64,000 nucleotides of DNA from assembly GCF_001314325.1 (NCBI RefSeq), contig NZ_CP009429.1:620501-684500 (forward strand), written 5' to 3'. The first letter of the stretch is position 1. The number at the start of each line of letters is the position of its first letter. The notes beneath the pieces were generated by a model. The model was not told the origin of the DNA. It made no database searches and was given only the letters and a program-made list of their open reading frames with translations. Positions 1-9,164 of this stretch are shown piece by piece. Origin of the DNA: Sphingopyxis macrogoltabida. GTDB lineage: Bacteria > Pseudomonadota > Alphaproteobacteria > Sphingomonadales > Sphingomonadaceae. The position numbers and the translations under genes were made by a program.

Positions 1-621
1 GACGACATAAAAGCCGTCGGGGATCAGTTCCAGATCGTTGACCTTACCGTCGCGCGCCGCGCGCGCGGGCCCGAATTCGCTGGCGTCGGTGTCGGTCGTT
101 TCATGAAGGTCGATATGCATCAGAAATGGCGACTGTACCGACGCGATCAACTCGATGAGCGCCGTCGCTTCGCGCGCCGGCCCGTCGGGACGAAAGTTGC
201 GGTTCGGATCGACGGCGTCGTAATTCCATCGGTTGATACGCTCATAGGCCCACGGGCTGACGCAGGGAATCGCGAGAAGATTGACCTTGCCCGCATAGTC
301 CGATGCGGCGGTTTCCATAAACGTCAGCGCGCCGAGGACGCCGCTCGTCTCGTAACCATGCACGCCTCCCGTCACGAGGGCGGTCGGAAGATGGGGCGCG
401 AACGAGCGGTCGCGAAGCGCGAGCAGCGGGTATGTTTCCCCGGCATAATCAAGCTCGCCATAAACCACCCGATCATAGCGTCCGGCCAATGCGTCGATAC
501 GGGGCATGATATCGACATCGTAGCGGCGCTGGCGCGATTGCTGGTTCCGCCACGCTTCGATTTCGGCGGCGCCCCAAGGCTCGCCCGGCGTTCCTATCGG
601 ATAAATATTCGACTTGGTCAT
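1..621 (-). CDS. M14-family zinc carboxypeptidase, C-terminus cut by window edge
   Basis: Reading the minus strand from an ATG at 621 gives 207 uninterrupted codons to the window edge. The zinc-ligand pattern of M14 metallocarboxypeptidases is visible: HGYE at residues 88-91 (HxxE), DPNRNF at 138-143, and IDLHET with the third ligand at His173. The catalytic Glu would be beyond the edge. There is no signal peptide in the visible part, so a cytoplasmic enzyme is likely. The family removes C-terminal residues or cleaves N-acyl amino-acid or peptide amides; the substrate cannot be told from this fragment. It is transcribed away from the neighbouring barrel gene, and its promoter must lie in the AT-rich gap at 622-1024. 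Confidence 0.85.
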   Translation of the reverse strand, partial: MTKSNIYPIGTPGEPWGAAEIEAWRNQQSRQRRYDVDIMPRIDALAGRYDRVVYGELDYAGETYPLLALRDRSFAPHLPTALVTGGVHGYETSGVLGALTFMETAASDYAGKVNLLAIPCVSPWAYERINRWNYDAVDPNRNFRPDGPAREATALIELIASVQSPFLMHIDLHETTDTDASEFGPARAARDGKVNDLELIPDGFYVV

Positions 622-1024
622 GATGCCTATCTTCTCGCTACTCGTCACTACCATTCAACCATATATATCGCCGTAAAATATTGAGATCACGCTAGAAAAT
701 ATATTTCGCCCGAAATGACCGAGCGGCAGTCGGTCAAAAACTACGCTTATGAAAAACAAGGAGAAATTTCGCGGTTCGGCGAGACCTCGAATCCGAAGAC
801 TATCGATCGCTATGGTTGATCTGACATTGACTCCATTTTCGCGAATAAACGTCCAATAACAATTGACAATGGTGTCTGGCAAAGAGATATTTGACGAACG
901 ACCAATATGAGTTCGCTAAAGCTAGGCGGCTATCCGGTGGGGCCGGGTGCGAAGATTTCCATGTGAGCAGTCTGGCGGGCGATCATGGCCGGACTGATTG
1001 AAATGGTTGGACAGGGGCAGGCTC
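622..1024. other. Intergenic region, no convincing gene
   Basis: A 403-bp gap between two divergent genes, partly AT-rich (about 650-900). It holds a 14-bp palindrome, ATTTCG-CC-CGAAAT, at 703-716 and a 7-bp inverted repeat, TGACCGA...TCGGTCA, at 716-736. Either could be an operator or a weak hairpin. A 75-codon minus-strand frame at 655-882 has no recognisable domain or ribosome-binding site and looks spurious. Confidence 0.5.
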
Positions 1025-1798
1025 ATGACGAAACTGGCACGGTCGTGCACGGCGGTTGCATTTGCGATGTTGGCAGCGGCCATAACTTATCCCGCGCAAG
1101 CGGCGGAGGAAGACGAGCGCGGGACGACCGTTCAGATCACACCCTATGTCTGGGCAACGGGGTTCGGCGGGACCCTCCGCCCCGGGCCGGGCGCGCCGAC
1201 CGTCCATATCGACAAGAGCTTCGGCGAACTGATCGAGGATGTCGATGCGGCCTTCTTCGTCAGCGGGCTGATCAAGCATGATCGCCTGGTGATCGTCGCC
1301 GACCTCACGCATTCCTCCTCGTCACGCGAGGGACTGGTGCCGACCGGAAATCCGGCGCTTCCGGTCGTCCCGGCCGAAGGCAAGCTGAGCCAGACGTCGG
1401 CGACGGCGCTCGTCGGTTACCGGGCCGTCGAACAGGAAGGTGCCTCGCTCGACGTGCTCATCGGCGGGCGGGCCTGGTGGATCCGCCCGAAGGCGGCAGT
1501 TCCGGCGCTCAATCTTTCGGCGAGCGCAAAGGCGAGCTTCGTCGATCCGGTCTTTGCGACGCGCCTCAACATCAAGGCGTCGCCGAAACTCTCGTTCCTG
1601 CTGTACGGCGACATCGGCGGCTTCGGCGCGGCGTCGGACGTGACGGGGCAGGCGGCCGCGACGGCGAACCTGCGCGTCGCGAAAAATATCTGGCTCTCGG
1701 GCGGCTACCGTTATCTCTATGTCGATTACAAGAGCGGCAATGTCCGGACGAGCGCCGCGCTCGCCGGTCCGCTCCTGGGCGCGACGGTCGCATTCTGA
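1025..1798 (+). CDS. Predicted outer-membrane beta-barrel protein
   Basis: 257 residues starting at the ATG at 1025. The start is chosen because a clean signal peptide follows at once (basic MTKLAR, hydrophobic stretch, cleavage near AQA-AEED). The mature part alternates polar and hydrophobic residues, has repeated short strands such as TPYVWATGFGGT and WLSGGYRYLYVDY, and ends in a hydrophobic strand with terminal Phe (GATVAF), the usual outer-membrane barrel signature. An upstream in-frame ATG at 998 would bury the signal peptide. The specific family and cargo are not recognised. It lies 60 bp upstream of an exported amidohydrolase on the same strand and may be co-transcribed with it. Confidence 0.7.
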   Translation: MTKLARSCTAVAFAMLAAAITYPAQAAEEDERGTTVQITPYVWATGFGGTLRPGPGAPTVHIDKSFGELIEDVDAAFFVSGLIKHDRLVIVADLTHSSSSREGLVPTGNPALPVVPAEGKLSQTSATALVGYRAVEQEGASLDVLIGGRAWWIRPKAAVPALNLSASAKASFVDPVFATRLNIKASPKLSFLLYGDIGGFGAASDVTGQAAATANLRVAKNIWLSGGYRYLYVDYKSGNVRTSAALAGPLLGATVAF

Positions 1799-1858
1799 TC
1801 GGCCGGAAGGCAGGCGCGGAGCTTCGATAGGGACTTTCGAACTGGACAGGGGCGGGCG

Positions 1859-3205
1859 ATGAACATGACGGCTTTGCGTTGGGGACTGGGTGTTGCGGCG
1901 GCGGTCCTCGTTTCTTCCTTCTCCGTCGGCGTACAGGCTCAGGATCCGGCGGCATCCGAAACGTTGTTCCGCAATGTCCGCGTGCTCGACGTGGTGAAGG
2001 GGCAGTTGGGTGCGCCGACCAATGTGTTGATCGAGGGCGGCCGTATCGCGAAGATCGGCGGTGACATCACTCCGCGCGGGCCTGCGAAAATCGTCGAAGG
2101 CGGCGGCCGCACGTTGATGCCGGGCATGATCGACGTGCATGTCCACTTGACCTTCGGCGCACTGACGATGCCGCAGATGCTGTCGCCCGACCTCACCCCC
2201 GAAAAGGCCGAGGATGCCGCCGGGCGCCAGGCGCATGATATGTTGCTGCGAGGGTTTACGGCAGTGCGCGACGCGGGCGGTCCGATTTTCGGTCTCAAGC
2301 GGCGGATCGACGCCGGCGATGTCGTCGGGCCGCGCGTCTGGCCGTCGGGGGCGGTGATTTCGCAGACCAGCGGGCATGGCGACTTCCGGCTGCCGAGCGA
2401 GCGGTCGCGGAAATTCGGCGGAACGGTTTCGCGATCCGAACTGTTCGGTGCCAATTTCATCGCCGACGGCACCAGCGAAGTGCTGACCGCGACGCGCGAG
2501 AATCTGCGTTTCGGTGCCAGCCAGATTAAGCTGATGGCGGGCGGCGGGACCTCGTCGGATTACGATCCGATCGACGTCACCCAATATACGTTCGAGGAGA
2601 TGAAGGCTGCCGCCGACGCCGCGGCGGACTGGAACACCTATGTGATGGTCCACGCCTATACGCCGCGCGCGGTTCGCCGGGCGATCGACGCGGGCGTGAA
2701 ATGCATCGAGCATGGCCAGCTTCTCGACGAGGCGACGCTCCGCGTGATGGCCGAGAAGGGCATCTGGCTTTCGACCCAGACGCTGGCCGACGACAATCCG
2801 AACATGGACCCCAACCGGCGGGAAAAGCGTCGCGAGATCCTCGCCAACAATGCGGCGCTTTGGCAGAATGCGAAGAAGCTCGGCGTGAAGCTTGCCTGGG
2901 GCACCGACTTTCTGTTCGAGCCCGAACTCAACGCCGAACAGAACGCCTATCTGATCCGATTGAAGTCGTGGTTCACCCCGGCCGAGATCGTCAAGCTGGT
3001 GACCTATGACAATGCGCAGCTTCTTGCGCTGTCCGGCCCCCGGACGCCCTATGCGGGGAAACTCGGCGTGGTCGAGGAAGGCGCGCTCGCCGATCTCATC
3101 CTTGTCGACGGCGATCCGCTCGCCAGAATCGACCTGCTCGGCGATCCGGCAAAGAATTTCGACGTGATCATGAAGGATGGCAAATTCTACAAAGGCGGCC
3201 AGTGA
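1859..3205 (+). CDS. Exported metal-dependent amidohydrolase
   Basis: 448 residues with an N-terminal signal peptide (cleavage near VQAQ). The fold is the amidohydrolase superfamily, in the imidazolonepropionase-like/Xaa-Pro dipeptidase-like branch. Metal and catalytic residues are visible: His94-x-His96 (DVHVHL), a likely carboxylated Lys224 in QIKLMAGGG, His265 (MVHAY), His285 (CIEHG) and Asp350 (WGTDF). The composite beta-sandwich is completed by the C-terminal GALADLILVDGDPL stretch typical of the superfamily. Relatives hydrolyse dipeptides or cyclic amides. The periplasmic location and the nearby M14 peptidase make peptide or amide scavenging plausible, but the substrate is unknown. Confidence 0.85.
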   Translation: MNMTALRWGLGVAAAVLVSSFSVGVQAQDPAASETLFRNVRVLDVVKGQLGAPTNVLIEGGRIAKIGGDITPRGPAKIVEGGGRTLMPGMIDVHVHLTFGALTMPQMLSPDLTPEKAEDAAGRQAHDMLLRGFTAVRDAGGPIFGLKRRIDAGDVVGPRVWPSGAVISQTSGHGDFRLPSERSRKFGGTVSRSELFGANFIADGTSEVLTATRENLRFGASQIKLMAGGGTSSDYDPIDVTQYTFEEMKAAADAAADWNTYVMVHAYTPRAVRRAIDAGVKCIEHGQLLDEATLRVMAEKGIWLSTQTLADDNPNMDPNRREKRREILANNAALWQNAKKLGVKLAWGTDFLFEPELNAEQNAYLIRLKSWFTPAEIVKLVTYDNAQLLALSGPRTPYAGKLGVVEEGALADLILVDGDPLARIDLLGDPAKNFDVIMKDGKFYKGGQ

Positions 3206-3239
3206 GCGGTCGGGCGCTTCGTGCGCGGATGCCGATGGC

Positions 3240-3383
3240 ATGAGCGCATCGCCCATCGGAAAGGTCCCGGCCTGGACCGCGGCCCTACCGGTCCTCGCGC
3301 TTGTGCTGATTGCCGGCCTTGGCGCGCAGGTCGTGGGAGCATGGAATGCGGGCATCCTCGCGCTCGCGGCCCTGAGTTCGTAA
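3240..3383 (+). CDS. Possible small single-span membrane protein
   Basis: A 47-codon frame starting at ATG 3240, 35 bp after the amidohydrolase stop and 40 bp before the HdeD-like gene. It encodes one hydrophobic helix (WTAALPVLALVLIAGLG) after a short N-terminus. There is no strong ribosome-binding site and no family match I can name. It may be a genuine micro-protein or just a GC-rich open frame between co-directional genes. Confidence 0.35.
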   Translation: MSASPIGKVPAWTAALPVLALVLIAGLGAQVVGAWNAGILALAALSS

Positions 3384-3423
3384 GCGTTCGGCCCGCCGGG
3401 GCGGGCAAGGAGGAGTGAAGCCT

Positions 3424-3957
3424 GTGTCGACCCTGTCCATGATGCTCCGTTTCGCAGGCGTCTTTTCGGTAATCTGCGGCGTTCTTGCGATCCTCAACCC
3501 GCTGGCCGCAACGATGGCGGCGGTCACGCTCGCCGCCATTGCCCTGGTCCTGTCGGGCGGAATTCAGCTTGCCGGCGCCTTTTTCGAAACGGGATGGCGG
3601 ACGCGCGCGCCATCGCTGCTGACGGCGGGCGCCGCGCTCGCGCTTGGCCTTTCGATCCTGTTTCATCCGGTCGCCGGCGCCCAGGCGCTCACCATCCTGA
3701 TGGGCATATTGCTGCTGGTTTCTGGGCTCGGCAAACTGGTGTTGAGCTTCTCGCACCGCGAGGATTCGAGCTTCTGGCCGCTCCTCGTTTCGGGCGCTGT
3801 TTCGCTGCTGCTCGCGCTGCTCGTCTATCGTCACCTCCAGGGCGGGCGCTCCGCCATATTGGGCACGTTCCTGGGCGTCGAACTGATGCTCAACGGATTG
3901 GCGTTGCTGGCGGTCGCGGCGCTTGGCCGCCGGGTTCTCGCGGAGGTGCGGGGCTGA
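3424..3957 (+). CDS. HdeD/DUF308-family membrane protein
   Basis: 177 residues, mostly six hydrophobic helices arranged as repeated pairs, as in the HdeD (DUF308) family named after the E. coli acid-resistance membrane protein. The GTG at 3424 is preferred because AAGGAGG at 3408-3414 lies about ten bases upstream; an in-frame GTG at 3415 is too close to it. The stop codon overlaps the next ATG (TGATG at 3955-3959), so the following lipoprotein gene is probably translationally coupled. The function of family members is poorly defined; membrane stress tolerance is the usual suggestion. Confidence 0.75.
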   Translation: MSTLSMMLRFAGVFSVICGVLAILNPLAATMAAVTLAAIALVLSGGIQLAGAFFETGWRTRAPSLLTAGAALALGLSILFHPVAGAQALTILMGILLLVSGLGKLVLSFSHREDSSFWPLLVSGAVSLLLALLVYRHLQGGRSAILGTFLGVELMLNGLALLAVAALGRRVLAEVRG

Positions 3958-5066
3958 TGCGGCGGATCGCCGCCTGCGCGGCGATCTTGCTCGGCGGCTG
4001 CGCCTCCTGGCCGCACGACAGATACGCCGCCTGTCCGGGCGCGCCCGAAATGCCCGTCGTTACGCGTCTGGCCGACGGGCGGCAGAGCACGACGCTCAGC
4101 GTGTTGATCTACAATGTCGAAGGGCTGCCGTGGCCGGCGCGCAAGAATCGCGGTCCTTCGCTCGACCGGATCGGCCAGACGCTCGCCGGTTTGCGGGCCG
4201 AGGGCCGGGCGCCGGACGTCGTTCTGATGCAGGAGAGCTTTACCAGCCGCGCGGCGCGGATAGGTGCGCGTGCGGGCTACGCCAACGCGATCGGCGGGCC
4301 GAAGCGATCGGATATGGTGAAGGACCCGGCCGTCGCCCGCGAATTTGTCGCCGAACGCCGCCGCAAGAAGGGCGAGCGGGCGCCCAAGCTGATGCGAAGC
4401 GGCCTTTATGTGCTCAGCGATTTTCCGGTCACCGAAATGGTCCGCGAAGGCTTCGCGCGAAAGGCGTGCGCGGGGTTCGACTGCCTTGCCGCCAAGGGCA
4501 TGATGCTGGTGCGGGTGACGGTGCCGGGCGTGCCGGCGCCGATCGATATTTTTACGACGCATATGAACTCGGGCCGGGCGGCGCGTGTCTCGCTCGAACG
4601 CTCGGGCGAGGCGCATCACTATCAGGCGCTCGAGGCGGCACATTTTCTCGACAAATATCATGTGCCGGACAATCCGCTGATCATCGGCGGCGATTTCAAC
4701 ATGCGGAGAAGCCCCGACCGGTTCGATTTTTTTTCGACCGCGATTCCCTATACGATCGTCCATCGCCGGTGCCTCGAGAAGGCCTCGGCCTGCGAGGTCA
4801 AAATGTCATGGGACGGCGACGAGCCGTGGCTCGACACCCAGGACCTGCAGGCCTTCGACAATGGCAAGGCGGTGTCCGTCGAACCCATTCGCGTCGAAGC
4901 GATGTTCGACGGTTCGGACAATGGCGCGCGGCTCTCCGACCACGACGGCTTCCTTGTCACCTATCGCCTGTCGTGGCGAGCGAATGTGCCGCGAAACGCC
5001 GACACGGGATGTCCCGGGATGTCCGGACAGGCCACTCGGCGTTCGTCCGGTCTTCGTGCAGGATAG
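3957..5066 (+). CDS. Endonuclease/exonuclease/phosphatase-fold lipoprotein
   Basis: 369 residues. A lipoprotein signal (AILLGGC) predicts Cys-anchored export. The catalytic motifs of the endonuclease/exonuclease/phosphatase superfamily are in order: YNVEGLP, LMQES (metal-binding Glu), TTHMNS, IIGGDFNM and LSDHDGF near the C-terminus. This fold includes nucleases, sphingomyelinases and inositol phosphatases. The envelope location favours a phosphodiesterase acting on lipids or extracellular nucleic acid rather than DNA repair. The start overlaps the stop of the HdeD-like gene by one base. The last 40 residues after the SDHD motif are low in recognisable structure. Confidence 0.8.
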   Translation: MRRIAACAAILLGGCASWPHDRYAACPGAPEMPVVTRLADGRQSTTLSVLIYNVEGLPWPARKNRGPSLDRIGQTLAGLRAEGRAPDVVLMQESFTSRAARIGARAGYANAIGGPKRSDMVKDPAVAREFVAERRRKKGERAPKLMRSGLYVLSDFPVTEMVREGFARKACAGFDCLAAKGMMLVRVTVPGVPAPIDIFTTHMNSGRAARVSLERSGEAHHYQALEAAHFLDKYHVPDNPLIIGGDFNMRRSPDRFDFFSTAIPYTIVHRRCLEKASACEVKMSWDGDEPWLDTQDLQAFDNGKAVSVEPIRVEAMFDGSDNGARLSDHDGFLVTYRLSWRANVPRNADTGCPGMSGQATRRSSGLRAG

Positions 5067-5236
5067 GGGGCAGGCACGCTCTTTCGATATTCGGTTCCGG
5101 CACGGATCGACGGCGGGCGACGATGACCATGTGGTCACGGCGCGTTCGATGAACGGGAAATATGACATCGGCTCGACCGGGAATGTCCGAAAGCTCGATC
5201 TCGGCGTCGACGAGGAAAATGGGTTTTCAGGCGACG

Positions 5237-5953
5237 TCAGCGGGAAGTCTTCGACGAAGAAGATGTGGCGCGGAAGCTTGTCGAGCCTGCTGGCTGAACG
5301 GCGGCGCCTGCGCCGGGTTTTGCCGATTTTACCAGTTCGAGGAAGCAGTCGCACGCTGTTGCCTGAAGCTGCGGCATGGTATCCTGCCAATATTTGCCAT
5401 AGCCGGCAAACACGGCGATCCCCTCGACCGAGGACAGGATGAAGGTCGACAGGACAGAGCGGTCGCTTGCCGAAAGGGCGGGATTCAGCTCGGCAATGAT
5501 TTCGTCGAAGCGTTGATGCTCGCGAAGATAGAGTTCGTCGACGCACTGTTTCGCAAAAGGGTCATGATTTGCGAGCGACCATAGCTCGGGGAACAGATAG
5601 CTGGTCTGACGCGTCGTCCCATCCTGAAGGATGAAGGAAATCAGCTGGGTCAGCTTGCCCTCCGGATCACCGGCGGTGCCGTCGGTCGCTTCGGTAATCG
5701 CCGCTTCGTAACTGCCCGATATCGCCTGCAGAAGCGCGCGGACGAGATCGTCCTTCGACTTGAAATAATAGGAGATATTACCCGCCTTCATGCCGCATTC
5801 CTTGGCAATGCGACGGAGCGTCATGTCCTTGTAGCCATGCTCGACGAGCACCGAGACAGCGGTTTTCAGAATCAGTTCGAAACCTTCCTGGCCGCGCGCA
5901 TATCCGCCTTCGCGCGGGACGAATTTCAAAACCGAAAAATTGAGGTCGGGCAC
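5237..5953 (-). CDS. TetR/AcrR-family transcriptional regulator
   Basis: 238 residues from a GTG at 5953, which has an AAAGG about nine bases upstream. The frame stays open to an ATG at 6061, but that codon lies inside a perfect palindrome likely to be the operator, so the shorter form is preferred. The TetR DNA-binding domain is clear: helix-turn-helix at about residues 45-64 (LRRIAKECGMKAGNISYYF) followed by the KSKDDL segment. The C-terminal ligand domain is divergent. It is divergent from the cupin gene and probably controls the cupin/TonB receptor/amine oxidase cluster; the inducer may be an amine or its aldehyde product. Confidence 0.85.
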   Translation of the reverse strand: MPDLNFSVLKFVPREGGYARGQEGFELILKTAVSVLVEHGYKDMTLRRIAKECGMKAGNISYYFKSKDDLVRALLQAISGSYEAAITEATDGTAGDPEGKLTQLISFILQDGTTRQTSYLFPELWSLANHDPFAKQCVDELYLREHQRFDEIIAELNPALSASDRSVLSTFILSSVEGIAVFAGYGKYWQDTMPQLQATACDCFLELVKSAKPGAGAAVQPAGSTSFRATSSSSKTSR

Positions 5954-6054
5954 CCCGATACCTTTCTTCCAGCCCAGCTTCGGGCGTGAACCACTATCTC
6001 CGAACCTTCCGGCCGGTAAAGCGGTAAAGCCGTTCGCGCCATCAAATGCAATTC

Positions 6055-6068
6055 TTGACATATGTCAA
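6055..6068. promoter_or_regulatory. Perfect 14-bp palindrome, likely TetR operator
   Basis: TTGACATATGTCAA lies between the divergent tetR and cupin genes. A copy with one mismatch per half is found at 9165-9178 in front of the amine oxidase. Size, symmetry and position fit a TetR-type operator. Confidence 0.6.
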
Positions 6069-6139
6069 AAATATAGAGAGCTTTCTCGATGGTAGGAAAG
6101 GCGATCGTTGCCGTTCCCAATGCTCCGAAAGAAGGCAAG

Positions 6140-6523
6140 ATGGATACAAACCGAACAACAGCTCCGCACAAGCTTGTGCCACTCGATCCCGCCGTGGCGA
6201 TCGATGGCTTGCACCCGCTGCCCGATCCGGAAGGGGCGGTGGTGCAAGGAGGAGCGCGCTCCTTCTACCGGAGCGCCGATGGGCAGATCGACGTCGGGGT
6301 CTGGCAAGGGTCGGCCGGGCGGGTGGCCATTGCAGCCTATCCGAGCGACGAACTGTGGCACATCGTTTCGGGCAAGGTATACTTCGTCAGCGAGACCGGC
6401 GAGGCGCAGTCCTTTGGCGCCGGGGACTGCTTCGTTCTGCCGAAAGGCTATTCGGGCACAGCCGAATTCAGCGACAATTTTCGTAAGGTTTACGCCATGT
6501 CCCCGGCTCTCGGAACGGTTTAA
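6140..6523 (+). CDS. Small cupin-domain protein (cupin_3/DUF861-like)
   Basis: 127 residues from the ATG at 6140, which has GAAAGAAGG five bases upstream; an in-frame ATG at 6089 lacks a good ribosome-binding site. The sequence is a single cupin barrel: DVGVWQGSAGRVAIAAY, then ELWHIVSGKVYFVSETG, then GAGDCFVLPKGYSG, as in the EutQ/ureidoglycine-like cupin_3 family. Such proteins often accompany amine or amino-acid catabolic oxidases. A role as a small isomerase or binding protein for a breakdown product is inferred from the neighbouring flavin amine oxidase. No signal peptide. Confidence 0.75.
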   Translation: MDTNRTTAPHKLVPLDPAVAIDGLHPLPDPEGAVVQGGARSFYRSADGQIDVGVWQGSAGRVAIAAYPSDELWHIVSGKVYFVSETGEAQSFGAGDCFVLPKGYSGTAEFSDNFRKVYAMSPALGTV

Positions 6524-6540
6524 CCGAACCCGAAAAGGAA

Positions 6541-6570
6541 CCCGGCGCAGTTCTTTGGAAATGCGCCGGG
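6541..6570. terminator. Hairpin between convergent genes
   Basis: A perfect 9-bp stem, CCCGGCGCA paired with TGCGCCGGG, around a 12-base loop lies between the stop codons of the cupin and TonB receptor genes. There is no strong T tract, so it may act weakly or in both directions. Confidence 0.5.
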
Positions 6571-6632
6571 CTAGGTCAGGGAGTGCTACCCCGTTCAGAT
6601 GCAGTGGGACCTCACGTCAGAGGGGCCGGATA

Positions 6633-8939
6633 TTAGAAGCGCCCGTTGATGCTCACGCCAAAGGTGCGCGGGGGCGAATAGCCGCTCAGCGAATTGTCGA
6701 GGAAGGTGACCGGATTGCGTCTCAGCACCCGGAACTGGTCGAGAACGTTCTGGACGAAGAAGGTTATCCCGTATCTTTCGTCGGCGTCCTGCAGCGTCAG
6801 CCGGAGATTGAGATTGAAGAAATCATCGGTCTTTCGCGCCGGGCTGAGCTGGGGCGCCTTCACATCGTTGCCGGTCGAATAATAGGACCCCTGCACGAAA
6901 CTGAAATCGACCTGCGGCGAGATCAGCGCTGCGTCGTTCGCCACCGGCAGATCCAGTCGCACCAACCCGTTGACGGTCCAGTTGCCGGTGCCCGGAACGG
7001 TGTTTCCCGAGCGATCGATGGGGCCCGAGCCGGTCGGTTCGATGAAGCGCTTGTACTTGCCTTTCTGCCACCCGGCGCCGAGCTTCGCGGTCAGCACCTC
7101 GATCGGACGCGCGGTGGCTTCGAATTCGAAACCGTAGAACTCGACCTTGTCGGCGCTGCTCAGAAATTCGCGGGCGAACTGGTCGACAACCTTCTGGTGA
7201 TAATTGTCGACGTCGTAATAGAAGGCCGCGAGGTTGGTTTGCAGGCGCCGATCCGCCAGCGTCAGCTTGACGCCGGTCTCATAGGCAAGAACGGTTTCCG
7301 GGCCGATGGAATTCGCCTCGGAAATATCGACGAGCGCCGCCGTGTTGAACGCTCCGCTTTTCACGCCGCGCGACAGGCTCGCATAGAGCAGGGCGTCGGG
7401 CGATGGCTGGTAGTCGATCGCGAGCCGGCCGCTCCAGTTTGTCCAATCGAGCTTTTGCTGCGTGCGGTCGAGGCCGGACAGGTCCGTGACGTCCGAGAAT
7501 TTCGGGTGAAGCGGATCGATGGTCGCGCCGTTCACGAACGTCGTCGCGCCGTCATAATTGGCGAAGGTCAGGTCGAGCGAGCGCCTGTCCCAGGAAACGC
7601 GGCCGCCCAGCGTCAGTTTGAGCTTGTCGGTGAACTTATAGTCCCATTGCGAGAAGAGCGCGAACGACGACAGGTTTTGCTTGTAGATGCTGTAGGTCAG
7701 GAAGGCCGCAGGGTCGTTGCCGAAATAGCCGAAGGCCCCCGAATCGTCGCCGGCGAAAAACCAGATGCTCCCGTCGAGCTTTTCCTTGAGATAATAGGCC
7801 CCGAGGATGAACGACAGCGGTCCGTCGGTCTGCGACGTGAGCCGGGCCTCCTGCGAAAACTGCTTGCTGTGCGCGGTGCCGCCCTGGACGCCGTAAAGCG
7901 CGGTCTGCACGGGACCGGCGCCATAGCCGAGATCGAGGAGGCCGATCTGGGTGCCGTCGAAGAAGTTGGTCGAAAGACCCGATTTGATATCGAGATAGCC
8001 CGTTATCAGATCGAGCCCCACCGGGCCCAGATCGACTTTCAGGCGTGAAGACAGTTCGCCATATTCGACATTCTCATATTGCGCGAGTTCCTGACGGATT
8101 TCACGCTTTCCGCCCAATGTTTCTCCGGTCAGATTGTTGACATCCTGTTCGGTGGGCCGGATCGCCGGATCGCCGTTATATTTGCCGTATTGAGCCTTGA
8201 TCAGGACGCTGGCGTTCGTTGCAAGGTCGACGTCGAGCAGCCCGCGGATGGCCCAGCGATTATCCTTGCCGATCCGCTCGCCGTTGTTGATGTTGATGAA
8301 ATCGCCGTCGTCGCGGCGACCGAAAAAGGCGATTCGGCCGCGGACGCTGTCGCCGACCAGCAGACCGCCGACGGCCAGGTTGAGCGTCCGCTCGCCATGT
8401 CCGGCAATCGACGCCGAACCCGATCCCTCCAGACTGTCCGTCGGGCGCCGGGAGATGAACTGGATAGCGCCGGCCGAAGAGTTGTAGCCGAACAGCGTAC
8501 CTTGCGGCCCCTTCAGCGCTTCGACCCGCTGGAGGTCGAACAGCGCGAACCCCTGACCCGTGACGTTGTTGATCAGGATATCGTCGCTGTAGATCGGGAC
8601 GGGTGTATTCGACGACGGATTGAAATCGGCGTTGCTCATACCCCGCACCGAAAAGAGCGGCGCGCTCGCTCCCAGCGTATTGGTCGCGCTCATGTTGGGG
8701 ATTTGCTGAACGATCTGGGTCGCGTCGTTGAACCGGAAGCGCTCGAGACTGTCGCCGCTGATGGCGGTGATCGCAATCGGGACGTCGTTGATCCCCTCTT
8801 CGCGGCGCTGCGCGGTGACGACGATGTCGTCGCCGCCCGATCGCGCGGCGTCTTCAGCCGGCGACTGCTGGGCTGCGGCCGGCATCGTACCGGCCACCGC
8901 GCACGCCGTGGAGAGCAAAAACAGGCACGTCTTCTTCAT
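6633..8939 (-). CDS. TonB-dependent outer-membrane receptor
   Basis: 768 residues with a signal peptide (MKKTCLFLL... cleavage near AAAQQ), a TonB-box-like DDIVVTAQRRE segment, a plug domain (NDVPIAITAISGDSLERF; LFGYNSSAGAIQFISRRP) and a long 22-strand barrel ending in the canonical terminal Phe (GVSINGRF). Such receptors take up siderophores, sugars, aromatic compounds or other scarce substrates with energy from TonB-ExbBD. It lies between the cupin and the amine oxidase, so it probably imports the substrate of that pathway. It is divergent from the oxidase across a 289-bp AT-rich region holding the second palindrome. Confidence 0.92.
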   Translation of the reverse strand: MKKTCLFLLSTACAVAGTMPAAAQQSPAEDAARSGGDDIVVTAQRREEGINDVPIAITAISGDSLERFRFNDATQIVQQIPNMSATNTLGASAPLFSVRGMSNADFNPSSNTPVPIYSDDILINNVTGQGFALFDLQRVEALKGPQGTLFGYNSSAGAIQFISRRPTDSLEGSGSASIAGHGERTLNLAVGGLLVGDSVRGRIAFFGRRDDGDFININNGERIGKDNRWAIRGLLDVDLATNASVLIKAQYGKYNGDPAIRPTEQDVNNLTGETLGGKREIRQELAQYENVEYGELSSRLKVDLGPVGLDLITGYLDIKSGLSTNFFDGTQIGLLDLGYGAGPVQTALYGVQGGTAHSKQFSQEARLTSQTDGPLSFILGAYYLKEKLDGSIWFFAGDDSGAFGYFGNDPAAFLTYSIYKQNLSSFALFSQWDYKFTDKLKLTLGGRVSWDRRSLDLTFANYDGATTFVNGATIDPLHPKFSDVTDLSGLDRTQQKLDWTNWSGRLAIDYQPSPDALLYASLSRGVKSGAFNTAALVDISEANSIGPETVLAYETGVKLTLADRRLQTNLAAFYYDVDNYHQKVVDQFAREFLSSADKVEFYGFEFEATARPIEVLTAKLGAGWQKGKYKRFIEPTGSGPIDRSGNTVPGTGNWTVNGLVRLDLPVANDAALISPQVDFSFVQGSYYSTGNDVKAPQLSPARKTDDFFNLNLRLTLQDADERYGITFFVQNVLDQFRVLRRNPVTFLDNSLSGYSPPRTFGVSINGRF

Positions 8940-9164
8940 TTCGGATCCCCTTCCAAATCAGCGGCCGGGGAGCGTCTGTCGCGCTCCGCATGTCCAGCCA
9001 TGTCTCAATATTAGATAAATGTCCAAAATTGGTCAATCGTCTTAAATTATAGTCTAAATAGATGAATATATTCAATATTATTCCAATTCGACGGGATCGG
9101 GTGTTGGGCAAACGCCATCGTTCGCTTTCGGACAGCGCGAGTCGAAACGAGAGTCACAGAAAAT

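Noticed and set aside
655..882. A 75-codon minus-strand frame in the gap between the M14 peptidase and the barrel gene
   Set aside because: No ribosome-binding site, domain or conserved feature is visible. The region is AT-rich regulatory DNA.
1322..3355. A 677-codon open frame on the minus strand opposite the amidohydrolase
   Set aside because: It lies antisense to a clear enzyme gene, has Arg/His-rich shadow composition and no recognisable domain. High GC content explains its length.
6108..8048. A 646-codon plus-strand frame across the cupin and TonB receptor genes
   Set aside because: It runs through two real genes and has no domain. Its sequence is Glu/Arg/Ala-rich as expected for an antisense frame of a receptor.
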